Source: Chrysomallon squamiferum | Taxonomy: Eukaryota > Mollusca > Gastropoda > Neomphalida > Peltospiridae | Assembly (NCBI GenBank): GCA_012295275.1 | Contig: CM022670.1 | Location: 34,572,801 to 34,636,800 of the forward strand | Reading direction: 5' to 3' | Length of the DNA stretch: 64,000 nt | In this document: positions 41,001 through 53,600 of the stretch, piece by piece | How positions within the stretch are numbered: position 1 is the stretch's first letter | Layout of the letters: the number at the start of each line of letters is the position of its first letter | Notes under the pieces: generated by a model | Told to the model about the DNA's origin: nothing | The model's input: the letters and a program-made list of their open reading frames with translations, nothing else | The model's database searches: none | Made by a program: the position numbers and the translations under genes

Positions 41001-42659
41001 TAATCACTGGAGTATAGGTCAGTATACATAATGTAAATGATTAATGTGATATGTAAAACTTGTTTATATTATATATTATGGTTGTGTATATTGTGTATGT
41101 TAAATATGAAATTTCTGTATGTTATGTATAAATCATATACAAAGTTTATCTCCATTAGCTCCTTTTATTTGCCTTTTGTGCTGTTCTTGCAGTCATTTTT
41201 GAACTATTCTTATTGCTGAATAGAATTGATATAGAGAATAATTGCCAATAAAAAAAAACATTTAATTTTATATTTTCATAATTTTTTGATACAATTCTTT
41301 CTGTTTTTTTATTTTATTTTAATGTTGTTGTTTTTTTTACAATATTTTAATAATAAGTTAAATCTCTTTCAGATCCAGGAAGCAAAATTGCCCTGCATCA
41401 TTATGTTTTGACAGTGCACAGTTCAAAACGACTGATGATTGATGAAATCAGCACATTCCGCAACAGACAATATGAAAACATTCTAGCTGATGCTGTTCTG
41501 CAATTAGCTTTAAACAAAGGATCAAGAGAAGAGGTTTCTGTTTTATTTTTGTAATGGTGGATGTCCCAGGAATTTAATCTTACTGTTATTTATTTATTTA
41601 TTTTTTATTATTACATTTTTTTTTTTTTTTTTAGTGACTAAAATTTTTTAGAATATATATAAACATATATTAAATACCAACATACACACAACTTTTCTCT
41701 TTTTATTTTGTTTGGGGAGAAATAATTATGGTTGAGCTCATGATACCTATCCATCTTATCTTTTATTCTGTAAACTTTTAAAGGCTACTTTCTGTAATTT
41801 GGATGCTAATAACATTCAGTGCATATAATATATATAACACATTGGTAATTTAGCATATCGTAATGATCTTACACTGGTAATTCATCAGTTATTGTAGGTC
41901 TCACACTGTTAATGTGTTGCATCTAGAGAAACCAGTTTTGACAGTTACGTGTATGTTTTATAATTTTGTTGTTAACAGATTAGAAAAGGTGTGACTGTCT
42001 ACTCATTGCTCAATGGCTGGGCTGGAGGAATTTTTGCCGTGGAGAATCGGCTGCCTGCTAACAGTATTCACATGTGGTGTGATTGTTCCGGCAGCTCCAA
42101 TGTGGTGTGTACCCGAGGCTCACTGAACACAAAGGACGTCATTCCTCCTCTACACAGGTACATCAGCTTTTAATATTCCTTGAACCTGTGATTAGCTATA
42201 TTGAAAAATAGCTCACATACACATATCTATTGTTTTTGTTATGAGAAATTGCTTATATAAAATAACTTAAAATTTGGAAACTGTTTATATTATAATTATA
42301 TACTTTGAAGATACAGTAAAACCATAAATATTATGGACAATAGATTAAAATAAACCATGGGGTGGGGGCCATGGAGTAAAAAATACATTAAAAATATCCT
42401 CCTTCTTATGACATAACATCTATTAATCGTTAATATGAAAATGTGTTAAATACTCATTTATTTCGTTTTCAGGCAGGTGTTAATGGTGTTGTCACATTTA
42501 GAGAGAACTCAGCCATATCACCTCTCTAGACGACTCATGCATCGCATTCAGAGTGCCAGCAGTGGGCTAGGAGACTGGTTGCCTGCCTCTCCATATAGCT
42601 GTAATGACCCTGAAATTACCCCTCAAGTAGCTGCTCTGCATGTAGCTCGACCAATCTGA
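35099..42659 (+). CDS. CAPN15: Calpain-15 (SOLH / small optic lobes type), one apparent frameshift
   Basis: Coding exons: 35099-36378, 36763-36971, 37371-37554, 38327-38471, 38846-38918, 39446-39571, 40061-40222, 40431-40592, 40821-41017, 41373-41533, 41979-42157, 42473-42659. The ATG at 35099 follows in-frame TAA 35081. If one missing base is allowed in exon 1, all phases agree and give about 1021 residues (human CAPN15 is about 1086). Five RanBP2-type zinc fingers (W-x-C-x2-C-x10-C-x2-C) lie near residues 101, 222, 284, 315 and 354. The papain-like protease core follows, with catalytic Cys in GALGNCW (about C496), His in RPRHAYSI (about H659) and Asn in RNPWG (about N679), all intact. The C-terminal exons match the SOL-homology domain. 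The family is cytoplasmic, non-classical (no EF-hand region) and required for eye and brain development in flies and mammals. Frame 2 runs to about 35647-35760 and then continues in frame 1; see findings. Confidence 0.94.
37643..37790. repeat. 78-base direct duplication in a CAPN15 intron
   Basis: ATTAAACAGATCCAGTTATA at 37643 recurs as GTTAAATAGATCCTATTATA at 37721. Each copy then carries CTGAAAACAAAAT or ATGAAAACAAAAT and CCTAACTGAAAATCT. It lies immediately upstream of the hAT-like element. Confidence 0.7.
37804..38074. mobile_element. Non-autonomous hAT-like MITE, degenerate
   Basis: The left end CAGTGGTTTTCAACCTTTTT, followed by ATACCGCGACCC, is a typical hAT terminal inverted repeat. 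At the right end, ACCCCCAG followed by AAAAGGTTGAAAACC is its inverted counterpart, imperfect over the outermost bases. The element is about 270 bases long and has no transposase frame. It lies in the 772-base CAPN15 intron between exons 37371-37554 and 38327-38471. I see no clean 8-base target duplication, consistent with an old copy. Confidence 0.65.
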
Positions 42660-45600
42660 TTTTAAGTTTTCAAAAAAGCTGTGATAAAGAGTCATTAGAA
42701 CAAAATTATTAAAAAAAAAAAAGTCAAAACCTGGTGTTGTGTGTCCTGGGACTAACAAACTGATTAAAATAGTCTTACATCAGTTTGAGAGCCACATCAC
42801 GATTTTCAAGATTATTCAGATGTTTTTTTTTTTTTTAAATGTTATGTGCAGACAGAGATTCGTTAAACTTAATGAGGAATAAAAAAGCAGAATATTTCAA
42901 AAATATTTTCTAATTTGTTCGAGATTTAAGTTTTAATTACTGGTTATTGTTTTCTGATTATTTATGATATATTAAAGCAAACACGGGTGGATATATATGA
43001 ATTGCACATTTGAAATAATTATCATAATGAGGTTTTTTTTGTCTGGTTTGTAGAGGTTATTTATTTAATTTGTGGGTATAATATTAACACAGTACAGGTA
43101 TATGAGATAAATGGTATATCATTTTTGTGGTTTGGATTATGTGTTTGGATAAGAATGAACTCAATTAAGGAATTAATTATAATAAACCAAATAGCAAAGA
43201 CTTGTAAATTGCTAGTTATACTTTTAAAATAAAGACATATGTATCATGAAAGTTTAATTCATCGAGTGTGGTTTATAACTGGGTTGGTTTTTATGTTACA
43301 ATTACCAATTGGATGTTTTTATTATTATCATAGCTGTTTTTCTTGTTATTATTATTATTATTATATATTTTTTATTATTATTTTAGGGTTTTTTTCCTCA
43401 GGTTCTGTTTGGTAGATTATTTTCCATCTCTGTCTGATAATAAATGATTGTTTTAAGTCATACCTTTAATCACAATATGATCTCTTGGTAAATGACATGA
43501 TTTTGTTAATAGTCTTGTATTACTGTTGTGTTAAAGTTTGTTGTCACCTTTTTAACCATAATTTGTATTCCTTTGTGTTTGTCACAAATAGGTTTTATTA
43601 ATGACATTTTCTACATTACCTATACACTTACATACTTTTTACATTATTGTTATTATTTTCTGCTGAATGCTGGGACTGTGTTTTATAATAATATTTTGAG
43701 GAGAATTTTCTTCATTTAATTTCATAAATATTGTTATCAAAAGTAGCTTTGTATTTTTTATTAATTTTTTTATGGTTTAATTAATATTTATCCATTCTGA
43801 AAGAAAATTTTCAGTTTGTATCACGTCTGTTCTGAATTAATATGTTTAATATGGTTTAATTGTCATATGCCACTCTTTTTTAATGAATATTTACAGTTCT
43901 GAATAAAAATGTTTTATTAATTACTCTTAATCTACATTTAATAGCAGGCATTTATACTAAAGTTAGCAATTAATTTATTTCAACTTTAGGCAGAAGTCTT
44001 TTTGCTAACAAATGAAGCAAATTATATTATGTTGCAAAGTGCATGTGCACATATACATATGTATTTCTTTTGAGTTAAAATAAACAAACAATATAAACCA
44101 ATACAGGGATTATTAATGTCAGATAATAATTTAAATATATATAAATCATATCATGGTTAATATAAACAGATTAATATAAACAGGAAAAATTCTGATAATC
44201 CTTTTTAAAAATCATATCATGGAAAGAGTTTGATAAAAAAAAATTTGTTCCTTTTTGTCACTTTTCTGGATAGATCTCTATTTGATTTACCTGATCTGTA
44301 TTATGGTCATTAATCTTTTTTTTTACATTTCCAGTCTTATAATTTAAATGTACAAATCAGTGTTATAAATGAAATATGCATATTAACCATCTGCTGATTT
44401 TTACTTGTTGTAATTATGGATATTATGATTTTAATTTACAAAACAAATTGTCAAATTAATTAATCAGTGTGGAAAAACAACTGACATTACAACTTGATCA
44501 AAAATAAATCTTTTCTCATCATTATACATTTGTGATTACATTGTATGATGAATAGACATAAATTAAACCTGTTTTGTGGAAATAGTATTTCATTTTCAAT
44601 TTTTTTTTTTACACCTTTAATAAACATGCAAAAGTGACAAATTCATTTGCAGCAATGTTCAAAATGTATGGTGTATTTGTTGATAATATCCTTCACCAAG
44701 TTTAACCTGAGGTAATTTTCTCATCAGATTGCTCTTTTTTTTTTGCTATAAATATTATTTTCATTTTTTAAAAGTTATTTGTTTACAGAAAAAAGATCAT
44801 GTTCTAAATGTAAACATTTTGATTGGATAAGTTTGTTTTAAAAATATTTTATTTAACTGATTTTAAACAAAATTTAATTTCTAATAATGTGTTGTCTGAT
44901 GTGCCAGTATACAAGCAAGAGATGCACATTTATCAAAATATTATGTACCTTTAAATTATGCTTGATGTAGACAATGTGAAAATAAAATATTTTATTATTA
45001 AGGCATTGTTTTGTATTAAGACTTTTTTTTTTTAAATTTAATAATTTTCCTACATAGTAATAATCTAATTAATTCACTGGTTCTCAGCTTGGGCTGTGAA
45101 AACAGGTAAGGGCTCTCAACCCTTTATTAATGTTTGAAACTTCACGAAATACTTCTTTTTTAAGTATAAAATTTAATCTAGTGGATGATAATCTTCAAAA
45201 ATATTTGAAAAGGGCATGGCAAAAGTAAATAAATTTATAAAAAGAAAATAAGAACCACTAAGATTTACTTCTCAAATTGCTTAGAAGTCATGATGCATTT
45301 GTTTTGTTTTTTAAAAACTGTAAAAGTGTTTTTTGTGTATGACACAGTTAATAGATGAAACCTACTTCCATTACAAAATAATAAAGGTTTTATAGTTGAA
45401 AGAAAATATGTGTCCAACATTATTCTGATTTCACGCCCCTAATGTGTCAGTGTGATATTGTAATTATACTGAGCAGGCAATGAAGTGAAAATGTATAAAA
45501 ATTACTCCTTTTTTTTTTTCTCCAATGAAAAAAAAAATAAACTGGTGAAAAATGTGACTGGTATGAAATTGAGAGAAATGTAAATTATATATACAGTATA

Positions 45601-45920
45601 TTATTAACAAAAGAAAACAAAATTAGACCAAGTATTCAATGTTTTAATGTAGAGCTGATGTGAATAAAATACTTCACCAACACCAACATAGCACTGACAA
45701 CAGAACAACAATTCTGAGACAAGGAAATTAAAATAATTTTTTAAAATGAAAAATCATGAAAGTTCACTTGATTGTTGAACAATATAAATAGGTTTAAAAG
45801 TGGTGGTGGTGGGTTAACCCAAATCAGAAATATTAAAACAGACCTTCAACATTATTAAAAAATGTTCTAGAGATTCTACAAATTCATGATTGTAACAATA
45901 ATCTTTTTAGAATTATTTTT

Positions 45921-45956
<36 letters not shown>

Positions 45957-48225
45957 CTAATATTTAACTGACAGAGTTTGGCACTAAATTGAATCTTTAT
46001 GATTTCTGTTTCATCTGATAAAAACCTTTAGAAGTAGAAAAAAGTGATTGAAATTTACAGTACCTTTCTAACTGTTGCAGATATATATTCATACATCTAT
46101 AGTCATATGTAGATATGTATCTTCAGATCAATTTTGATACTGATTATTTTCCTTTGACAGTTATTAAAATGAATATTGCTTGGATGCCTAGAAATGAAAA
46201 TAAACATGGTCAGGTGAATTGTTATTTATTTTAAATCATGATTGTTTTTAAAGATGGTTTTATTTTATTTTATTTTAATAGCAAATTATCTTTGCTGGAG
46301 ACATGCACGAACAGTTCTGGTCTTTTTTTTTTTTTTTTTTTTTTTTACTAAAATTAAATATTTAAAAGATGTTCAAATTTAAAAAAAATAAAAAAAAAAA
46401 AAAAAAAAAATTATAATAATTCTTTCTTACTGAATTACTGACAGTAATCAGAACAGAAAACATTAAAGTGAAATGATCAGAAAACATTCTTTTATTTTTT
46501 TTTTAATAAATGTATATTTTTCAAAATAAAATTTAAAAGATAATGAAGTTTTATTATTTGCATAATCAACCTGATAGAGACTACATGTGAAACAAGAATT
46601 ATGTGCTAAATACAATGCATAGTATCCCCCAAGAAAAACATTGCTAAATTTGTGCTGAAAGTTTTACAAACTTAAGTTCTGCATTCCCTGGTTTCTGTAT
46701 TTATTTATTAGTATGCACCATTTAGTTGCTGTTTCCAGGTAAAATTTGAAATATGATTGAAAATATGTTATTGAAGCTTTATCCATGATTAAAGGTATGA
46801 ATTACTTAGCAAAATAAAGGTACTATATTTATAAAACATTATTATAATATTCGTTAATACTAATAACATGTTATCATCATTAAAATTATAAATATTTATG
46901 TTAAAACATTAGTATTATAAACTGGAATTATCTTTTATTAAATGATTATAAAATTCATTTGAAAATAAATTTTTGCAATATGAATTTTTTTTTTTAAACA
47001 TAGTCTACTGTGTTAATTTTATACTTCAGTTAATTTAAGTGATTATAAAATTTAAATACCATCAGAAAAAACATAAAAACATGAAAGAAAAACCATTTAA
47101 TCTTTGTTTCTGAAACGATTTGGTTTACTAGACTGTTAATTTTATATGTATATATATTGTTATAAGTTAAATCCCAAATGACTGCCAAAGATATTCAAAA
47201 AAGGCATCCATAGGATACAAACAAAGGATATCAAAAGTATCAGCTAAAACAATCTCAAAACTGTGAGCTTCAATGATCCCTGCCATAAAACTGTAACAAA
47301 ATGCCTTTTGTGCATTATAAAATATTAAGAGTAACATTTCATCATCAGGCAAAATACACAAAACAAATGATATTAACAATCTATTCTATGACTGAATAAG
47401 ACACAGGATTGTGTTATGTGTACATATAAATATCTACTTGGTAAAAATGGTTTAACTGATCAATAACCTTTAATGCTGAGACATCAAAACAATAAATTAA
47501 GGTAATGAATGTGCCTGGCTTTCTTCTGATTAACCTGTATTAATAATTCAGGATAATGCCTATTTTAAAGACACTGATAACACATTACTGTTAACACATG
47601 AACAATAACAAAATGAAATAAAATAGAAAACAACTTTTTAAAATACAGGAAAACAGGTTATACCGGTGAATCCTATATTTGAAACACTATTTTTAAGAAA
47701 TCTTCAATACAAATAATTTATATAATAAAATTTATTTTCTAAACATATAATTACATTTAGCTTTATTGACTTGACATGTATTTTCAAACACCTGACCACA
47801 TTACATTGTTATTTAGGATTAACATCAAAATATATTTTGTGTAAATATTAAGTGTCTTTATAATCCTTTTTGCAATTTTTATATAAATTATAACAAGCCT
47901 CTGGACCCAGGATTAAGACTTTTCTAACTAAACTAAAAGAAAATAGCACTCATCCATAAATTAAATGGTCTTGAATGTAAATAAAATATAGCAATAACTT
48001 CAATAACAAAATTGACAATTCACATACAGTTTGTTTCCTGGAGTCTCTGCCATTTTCCTTTTACAAAATAATTGTTTCTTTGTTCAGAAAGTGCTCACTG
48101 TTAAAAATCTTTTCACTAAAATTTGTCTACATGATACTAAACACACATACAAAAAAAAAAAAAAAAGAGAGAAAAAAATAATAACGAGTCTGGGTATAAA
48201 AATATTCACTGACAAACACATCATC
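42660..48225. other. Gene-free stretch: 3' ends of CAPN15 and ING
   Basis: CAPN15 and ING converge here. Candidate AATAAA signals for CAPN15 lie near 42879 and 43229. A minus-strand AATAAA complement for ING lies near 47762. The region is AT-rich, with long T runs near 45924-45951 and 46322-46346 and an A run near 46390-46410. No domain-bearing open frame was seen; the minus-strand frame 47167-47379 and plus-strand frame 43528-43719 are short and unsupported. Confidence 0.5.
45079..45262. mobile_element. Possible short hAT-like MITE
   Basis: The left end CACTGGTTCTCAGCTTGGG and the right end AAGAACCACTAAG (inverse of CTTAGTGGTTCTT) form a short imperfect inverted pair about 185 bases apart, of the TGGTTCT type used by hAT elements. 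There is no target duplication and no coding content. The match covers only about 8 to 10 bases, so it may be coincidence. Confidence 0.3.
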
Positions 48226-50227
48226 TTATTTGTCTGGTTTCTTCACAGTTGGCTTATCTCCCCTGCAGTTCGGACAATACCATTTACCCTTTGGCTTGTA
48301 AGTAAGTCCGACACAGTTAAAATGAAACCATTCGATAACACATTTGTCATTGTCACACCCTATCATTTCTCCATAGGATACTTGATTGCACAAACAGTAC
48401 GTGGGTTCATCAGGATCTATTGGTTGATCAAGAGGAGAATCGTCTCTTTCTTTCTTTACTTTTCGCTTCTTTTTCTTTTTCGGTGCCTTTTCTTTGTCAT
48501 CCTGCAAAAAAAAAAAAAAAAAGGTTTGTACAGTTGTACTGTAATACTAGTTAACAGTGAAATTTAACACAAATTCTCTTCTATTTCTATTTTAATTTGC
48601 TATTAATTACACGTTTTCTAAAATACCACTTTCTGAAGACTTATTTAAAAATTAATTAATTCTGTTCATGTATTTGAATGACATTAAATATTAAATATCA
48701 CACTGAATTTTATCAAATCATCAAAACCCTCAAATAATTATAAAAATAAATAATAATAATAATTTTTTTTTAAATAATAATAATTTCGATTTTATTATAT
48801 TTATTTTTGGGAGAAAGTGTGGCATTAAGGTTATATCCAAATCATAAAACAAAGACCAAATATCTGTTCAATTTGGTTTAAATGTAATTTCTAACATACG
48901 ACAAAAAGATTTTTTAAAATTATTTTATGGGTATTAAAAACTGAATATTATACCTTCACTTCATCTTGTGTGACATCATGATTCTTCTGCCTACGTTGTC
49001 TCTTGGTGCCTGTCTTCTCTACTTTCTCAACTGGTTCAATATGTGTTGGTTGTTTTGATTCTTTCTTTGTTTGTGGTACTTGTATTGTCAGTACTTCTTC
49101 TTTTTCTTGATCTCTTGTTGAACCAGGATCTATTAAAAACATTAAAAAAAATAATTTAAAATAAAATTACAGCCAGCTAAACAAAAAGATAAATATTTAA
49201 AATATAACATAAAACCAACTGTTTTGCATTTATGATCTGCAAATAAATATTCAGTATTAATTTTATGTAACATTTTTCTTTTGCAGTTAAAAAAATGTTT
49301 ATATAACTAATATAAAATTAATGTTTGACAATAAAATAACTGCATTAAATATGATTTGAAAAAAGAAAGAAAAAGCATTTATATTCAGGGTTTTTTCCCC
49401 TTAATCAAATCAACTTATATCACTGTATACTTAATAAACATATGCACTTCCTTTTAAAAATAGATTTTATAAATAAGTACCTAAGTTTTCCCTATCCTGT
49501 TCCAGCTGCCTTGTTCTATTTTCAATGAAGTCAATTATTACAGAAAGAAGAGTTAATTTCTCATCTCCAATTTCCTGACATCGTATGAGAGCTCTCTGAA
49601 TGGCAAAAAATGACTTTTTTTTCATTGGTCCATCTTGTTTGTATAGCTCTTGTTGGTAGTCAATGTCATTCAAAATATCTAAATATATAGTAAAAAATAC
49701 AGTGTTTGAAGTGCAGTTTTTTTAATTTATATAATAATAATAATGCACTATTTTGATATGTAATCAATAAATTATATTTAAAAATTATATTTTTATTATT
49801 TATAACACTACAAATGCCACGTTGAACAGAACTGAATACGAGACAGTACAAATTTACATATTTTATATTTGAATTTTATCTTTATATACAGTTAACATAT
49901 ACTTCAGTGAAACAATAATGGTTAATTAATTTATTATTTAAAACACATATCCATTTATTTATTGTCGGACATTTTGTTACATGGCGCAAATAACGATAAC
50001 ACCCAACATATAAACAAAAGTATATACTGTTCTGATGAACCCGCAAGTTGGCCAGTCAGTTTAAATTCAGCTGAAACTATCTTACCTCTGCACTGGATGT
50101 CTAATTCACGCAGTTGGGATACACTTCTTTGCAGATCATCAGGCAAATTTTCCATGGTTTCTAAATAGTTTTCAAGATAAGTCGCCGAACACAGCGCTTC
50201 CACAGCAGCCTGATTAAGCATATTCAT
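48226..50227 (-). CDS. ING1/2: Inhibitor of growth protein (ING1/ING2 type), PHD-finger chromatin reader
   Basis: Four exons (transcription order): 50227-50086, 49678-49481, 49129-48954, 48501-48226. Phases agree and give 263 residues, near human ING1b and ING2 (about 280). The N-terminal ING fold is clear: [20 protein letters not shown], then [20 protein letters not shown] and [12 protein letters not shown] lysine-rich nuclear localisation stretch lies near residues 180-190. The C-terminal PHD finger (about 206-255) has the C4-H-C3 zinc ligands in order: [37 protein letters not shown]. Family knowledge: the PHD finger binds histone H3 trimethylated at lysine 4, and ING1/ING2 are subunits of Sin3-HDAC complexes. 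The spacing and ING-domain match favour ING1/2 over ING3-5, but I cannot say which is the closer orthologue. Its 5' end faces CARS2. Confidence 0.93.
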
Positions 50228-50669
50228 GCCGTCCAGGAGTCATTAAAAGAAACTGGCTTAAATAAGTATATGATATAAAATAAAAATGTTTTCTATATAA
50301 AATCTAACATCTGTAAACAATGCCCAAAAGTCATCGATTTCGAAACTCGAGTATGAACTTCCCTCCCCGCTGTTGATAAAAGCCGCACATATAAATGTAC
50401 GATTTGTCTTTGTAAATTAATCGAAACGCAACATTAAAAGCAGTATTTAATCATGCAAAATGAAAATAGTAATCGTACAAAAATCAACATTCACAATGTG
50501 AAATTGACTTGATATAACAAGGACATGTTAAAAGCTGTTTCTAAAATATTATAAGATACAAACCATTTCTTATAATTTTTTCCTTGTTATCTACATAATC
50601 CTCATTTTATATTATCCAAACAACAATTCCGGATGCCTCTAAGAATGTTTATGTGACCCTGACCTTTTA
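50228..50669. promoter_or_regulatory. Presumed bidirectional promoter of ING and CARS2
   Basis: Only about 440 bases separate the ING start codon (minus, 50227) from the proposed CARS2 start (plus, 50670). Both 5' untranslated regions and both core promoters must fit here unless there are remote first exons. Within it are an ETS-like ACTTCC near 50355, a C-rich CCCTCCCCGC near 50361-50370 and ATTCCGGA near 50625-50632. No TATA box is obvious at a consistent position. Function is inferred from the gene arrangement. Confidence 0.5.
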
Positions 50670-53600
50670 ATGGTAAACCTTGGCACGTGTAGTTTCACAA
50701 AGTTCTGAATATGTTCCTTATAGATAATACATTGCGTAATAATTTTGTAATTAAGTCATTTCTGGATTTCTCTCCGAGATTATGAGGCTACGCAACAAAT
50801 GAAATACTATATAACACTGTGAGAATTAATAATGTTCCAAAACCAATTTTCCAAATTTTACAGAATCGGAAATGTTTATTGTTTTCAAGTACAGTATACC
50901 TTTTGAAATCTGTTTTAACAAACTGTAAATCAAACTCGAGGACATTTAGGACGACACGCTGGTGTCAGAGCACGTCCACAGAAGAATGGAAGCTACCCAC
51001 CGGCTTCGACACTGGGATAACTGTTTGGAATAGCCTGACAAAATCCAAATGCCCTTTGATTTTGCAACATGAAAAATCCGCTACATGGTATAATAGTAAA
51101 GTCCAAAATATATATTTAAAAATAAATTAATGAAAGAAAATGCTAAAATTTAAATAAGTAATTTGGCTGGAATTTTCAAAAAAATATAGAAATTTTCATA
51201 GTACATATATTTGAAATGATATTTTAAATATTTTAAATTTTATTAGAACAAAATAAAATAAAATAAAATAAAAAACATAAATAAATAAAAATAATTATAA
51301 AAATAATAATAATAATAAAGTTGTTTTTTTTCTTTTTTAAAAAATTATTTATGGAAATAATAAAAAGTTAGATAAAAAATTAATCAAAATAATCAAAAAG
51401 TTTCATACCAGAGTTATTGAATTTAAAGTAACAATTTAGCCTCCTTTATTAATACAGGTACATGTGTGGCCCTACAGTGTATGATTCTGCACATATTGGT
51501 CATGGCAGTTCCTATATGCGATTTGACATCTTGCGTCGAATTTTGTCAGATATTTTTGATATTGACATCACAATTGCTATGAGTTTGACAAACATAGATG
51601 ATAAAATTATCAAAAGATCCAATGAGGTAATTACAGGGGTGTGTGTGTGTGTCTGTCTGTGTGATCTTTTAATTACTATTAGCATGTGAATTTACAACGG
51701 AATGTATGCCTATTTAGTTCTGAAATACATGTATGTGATTTTATAATATTATTGATTGTCAATTAACTAAAAGCAAAAATAGTAAAATTTCTGGAGTTTA
51801 TTCAACAGTTTTAAAATATATTTTATTATTAATATAAATATATAAATAATGTAACATATATGATACAGTACAATGGTTTTATAGACAGTAATATTTGCTT
51901 TTTTAATTATTATTATTTCTTTTTTCTTCCCACTAATAAAGCTTGGTATACCGTTTTCTCACCTGGCTTGGAGTAATGAAATTGAGTTTTTTGAAGATAT
52001 GGGAGCACTTAACATTCTTCCACCAACAGTTAACATGAAAGTCACAGAACATGTTCCACGAATCATTGATTTTATCAGAAAACTGGAGCAAAAACAGTTT
52101 GCATACGCTGTTCCTAGTGGTATATTTAAATAGCCATTCTTGAACAAATATTCAGTAATTGTTTCCTTATTGTTTTATAGATATACATTTATAAAGATTT
52201 TTATTTATAATGACATTATATGTTGTCCATATAATACACAGACATGTTGAAAAATGAATGGGTTACAGTTAGGAATTTAGATTTTGCCTAAATAATTGTA
52301 TAACATTCAGTTAAGTAAAATTTAAAGGATACCATTGTCCTTATTTTCATTTCTTGTTTCCTGTTCACATCAGTAGCCCGTAATAGTTTGCTAAAGGCCA
52401 TGATGTTTTTCAGGAAGGTCTGTGTGATTGATGGCCTAGAACAAAAGTTTCTTCTGAAAATTTCTGTGTAAAAAAAATATAAAATCTTTGATATCCAATA
52501 AACACTCATGGAAGATTAATTAATATATTCTTATGATATTGTTAAGGTAACTTGGTTGGAATTTGAAGCATAATTTTGCTACATTTTTCTGTTTTCTCTG
52601 GTATATAATTTTGTAAAACTATTTTCTCCATGGTATATAATTTTTTGAACTAATTAATTAAAATTAAATTTTTTAACTAAATTTTTTTTTTGTTATTATT
52701 ATTTTTTAAAATTTTATTATTTAGGATTATTTATTTATTTTCTTTGATAATTTTTAATTAAAATAAATCCATTTTACATTTAGGAAGTGTTTTCTTTGAT
52801 GTTTCAAAATATCCACACTATGGACAGTTGTACCCTCAAGCTACACAAACGGAGGCTTGGGATTCAGGTAGGTGATGATTCAGAGCATGTATTTACATTA
52901 TTCACATTTCCATTCTGATAAAGTGTGTTTAAGGTGAAAATACAGTATACAAGCTATTATGTAGTTGTTGGTTACACATCTATAAACCTGTCAACAACTT
53001 TAAAATATACGTAATGTGTATAATTCAGTCAAGAACTAAGCATATGCATAAGCATATATATTAAGTTCAAAGTGAAATATAAGCATTATTTTCAGAATAA
53101 AAAGTGTTTTGAAAATGTTTCATAGGCTTATATGTATGTATGTATGTATTTTAAAAGTCATTTAAACTTTTATTTGTGTGTAGATGACCCAGATAAAAGA
53201 CATCCTCGTGATTTTGCACTGTGGAAAGCAGCAAAGGAAGGAGAGCCACACTGGCCAGCACCCTGGGGAAATGGGCGTCCAGGCTGGCACATTGAGTGTT
53301 CTGCAATGGCCAGGTTTACTTAACTGTATAAAATATACATTTTAATAAACATGCAAATTATCTGCTGGGTGATGCAGATAATCCAAGAATTCTGTTGTAC
53401 AATTTAATAAATCTAAAAGACTCTGTAAAAAAACCAAGTAGATTTATGAATCTAACTTCCAGTAATTAGTTAAAGATTATATAAATAAATAAATAAATAA
53501 ATAAATAAAGATATATATATAGAGATAGATATACATACATACATACATATATATCTTTAAAATTATTATTATTATTATTATTATTATTGTTGGAAGTCAC

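Noticed and set aside
48031-48567. Plus-strand frame of 178 codons over the ING last exon
   Set aside because: It is antisense to the PHD-finger exon and partly poly-Lys/Phe low complexity.
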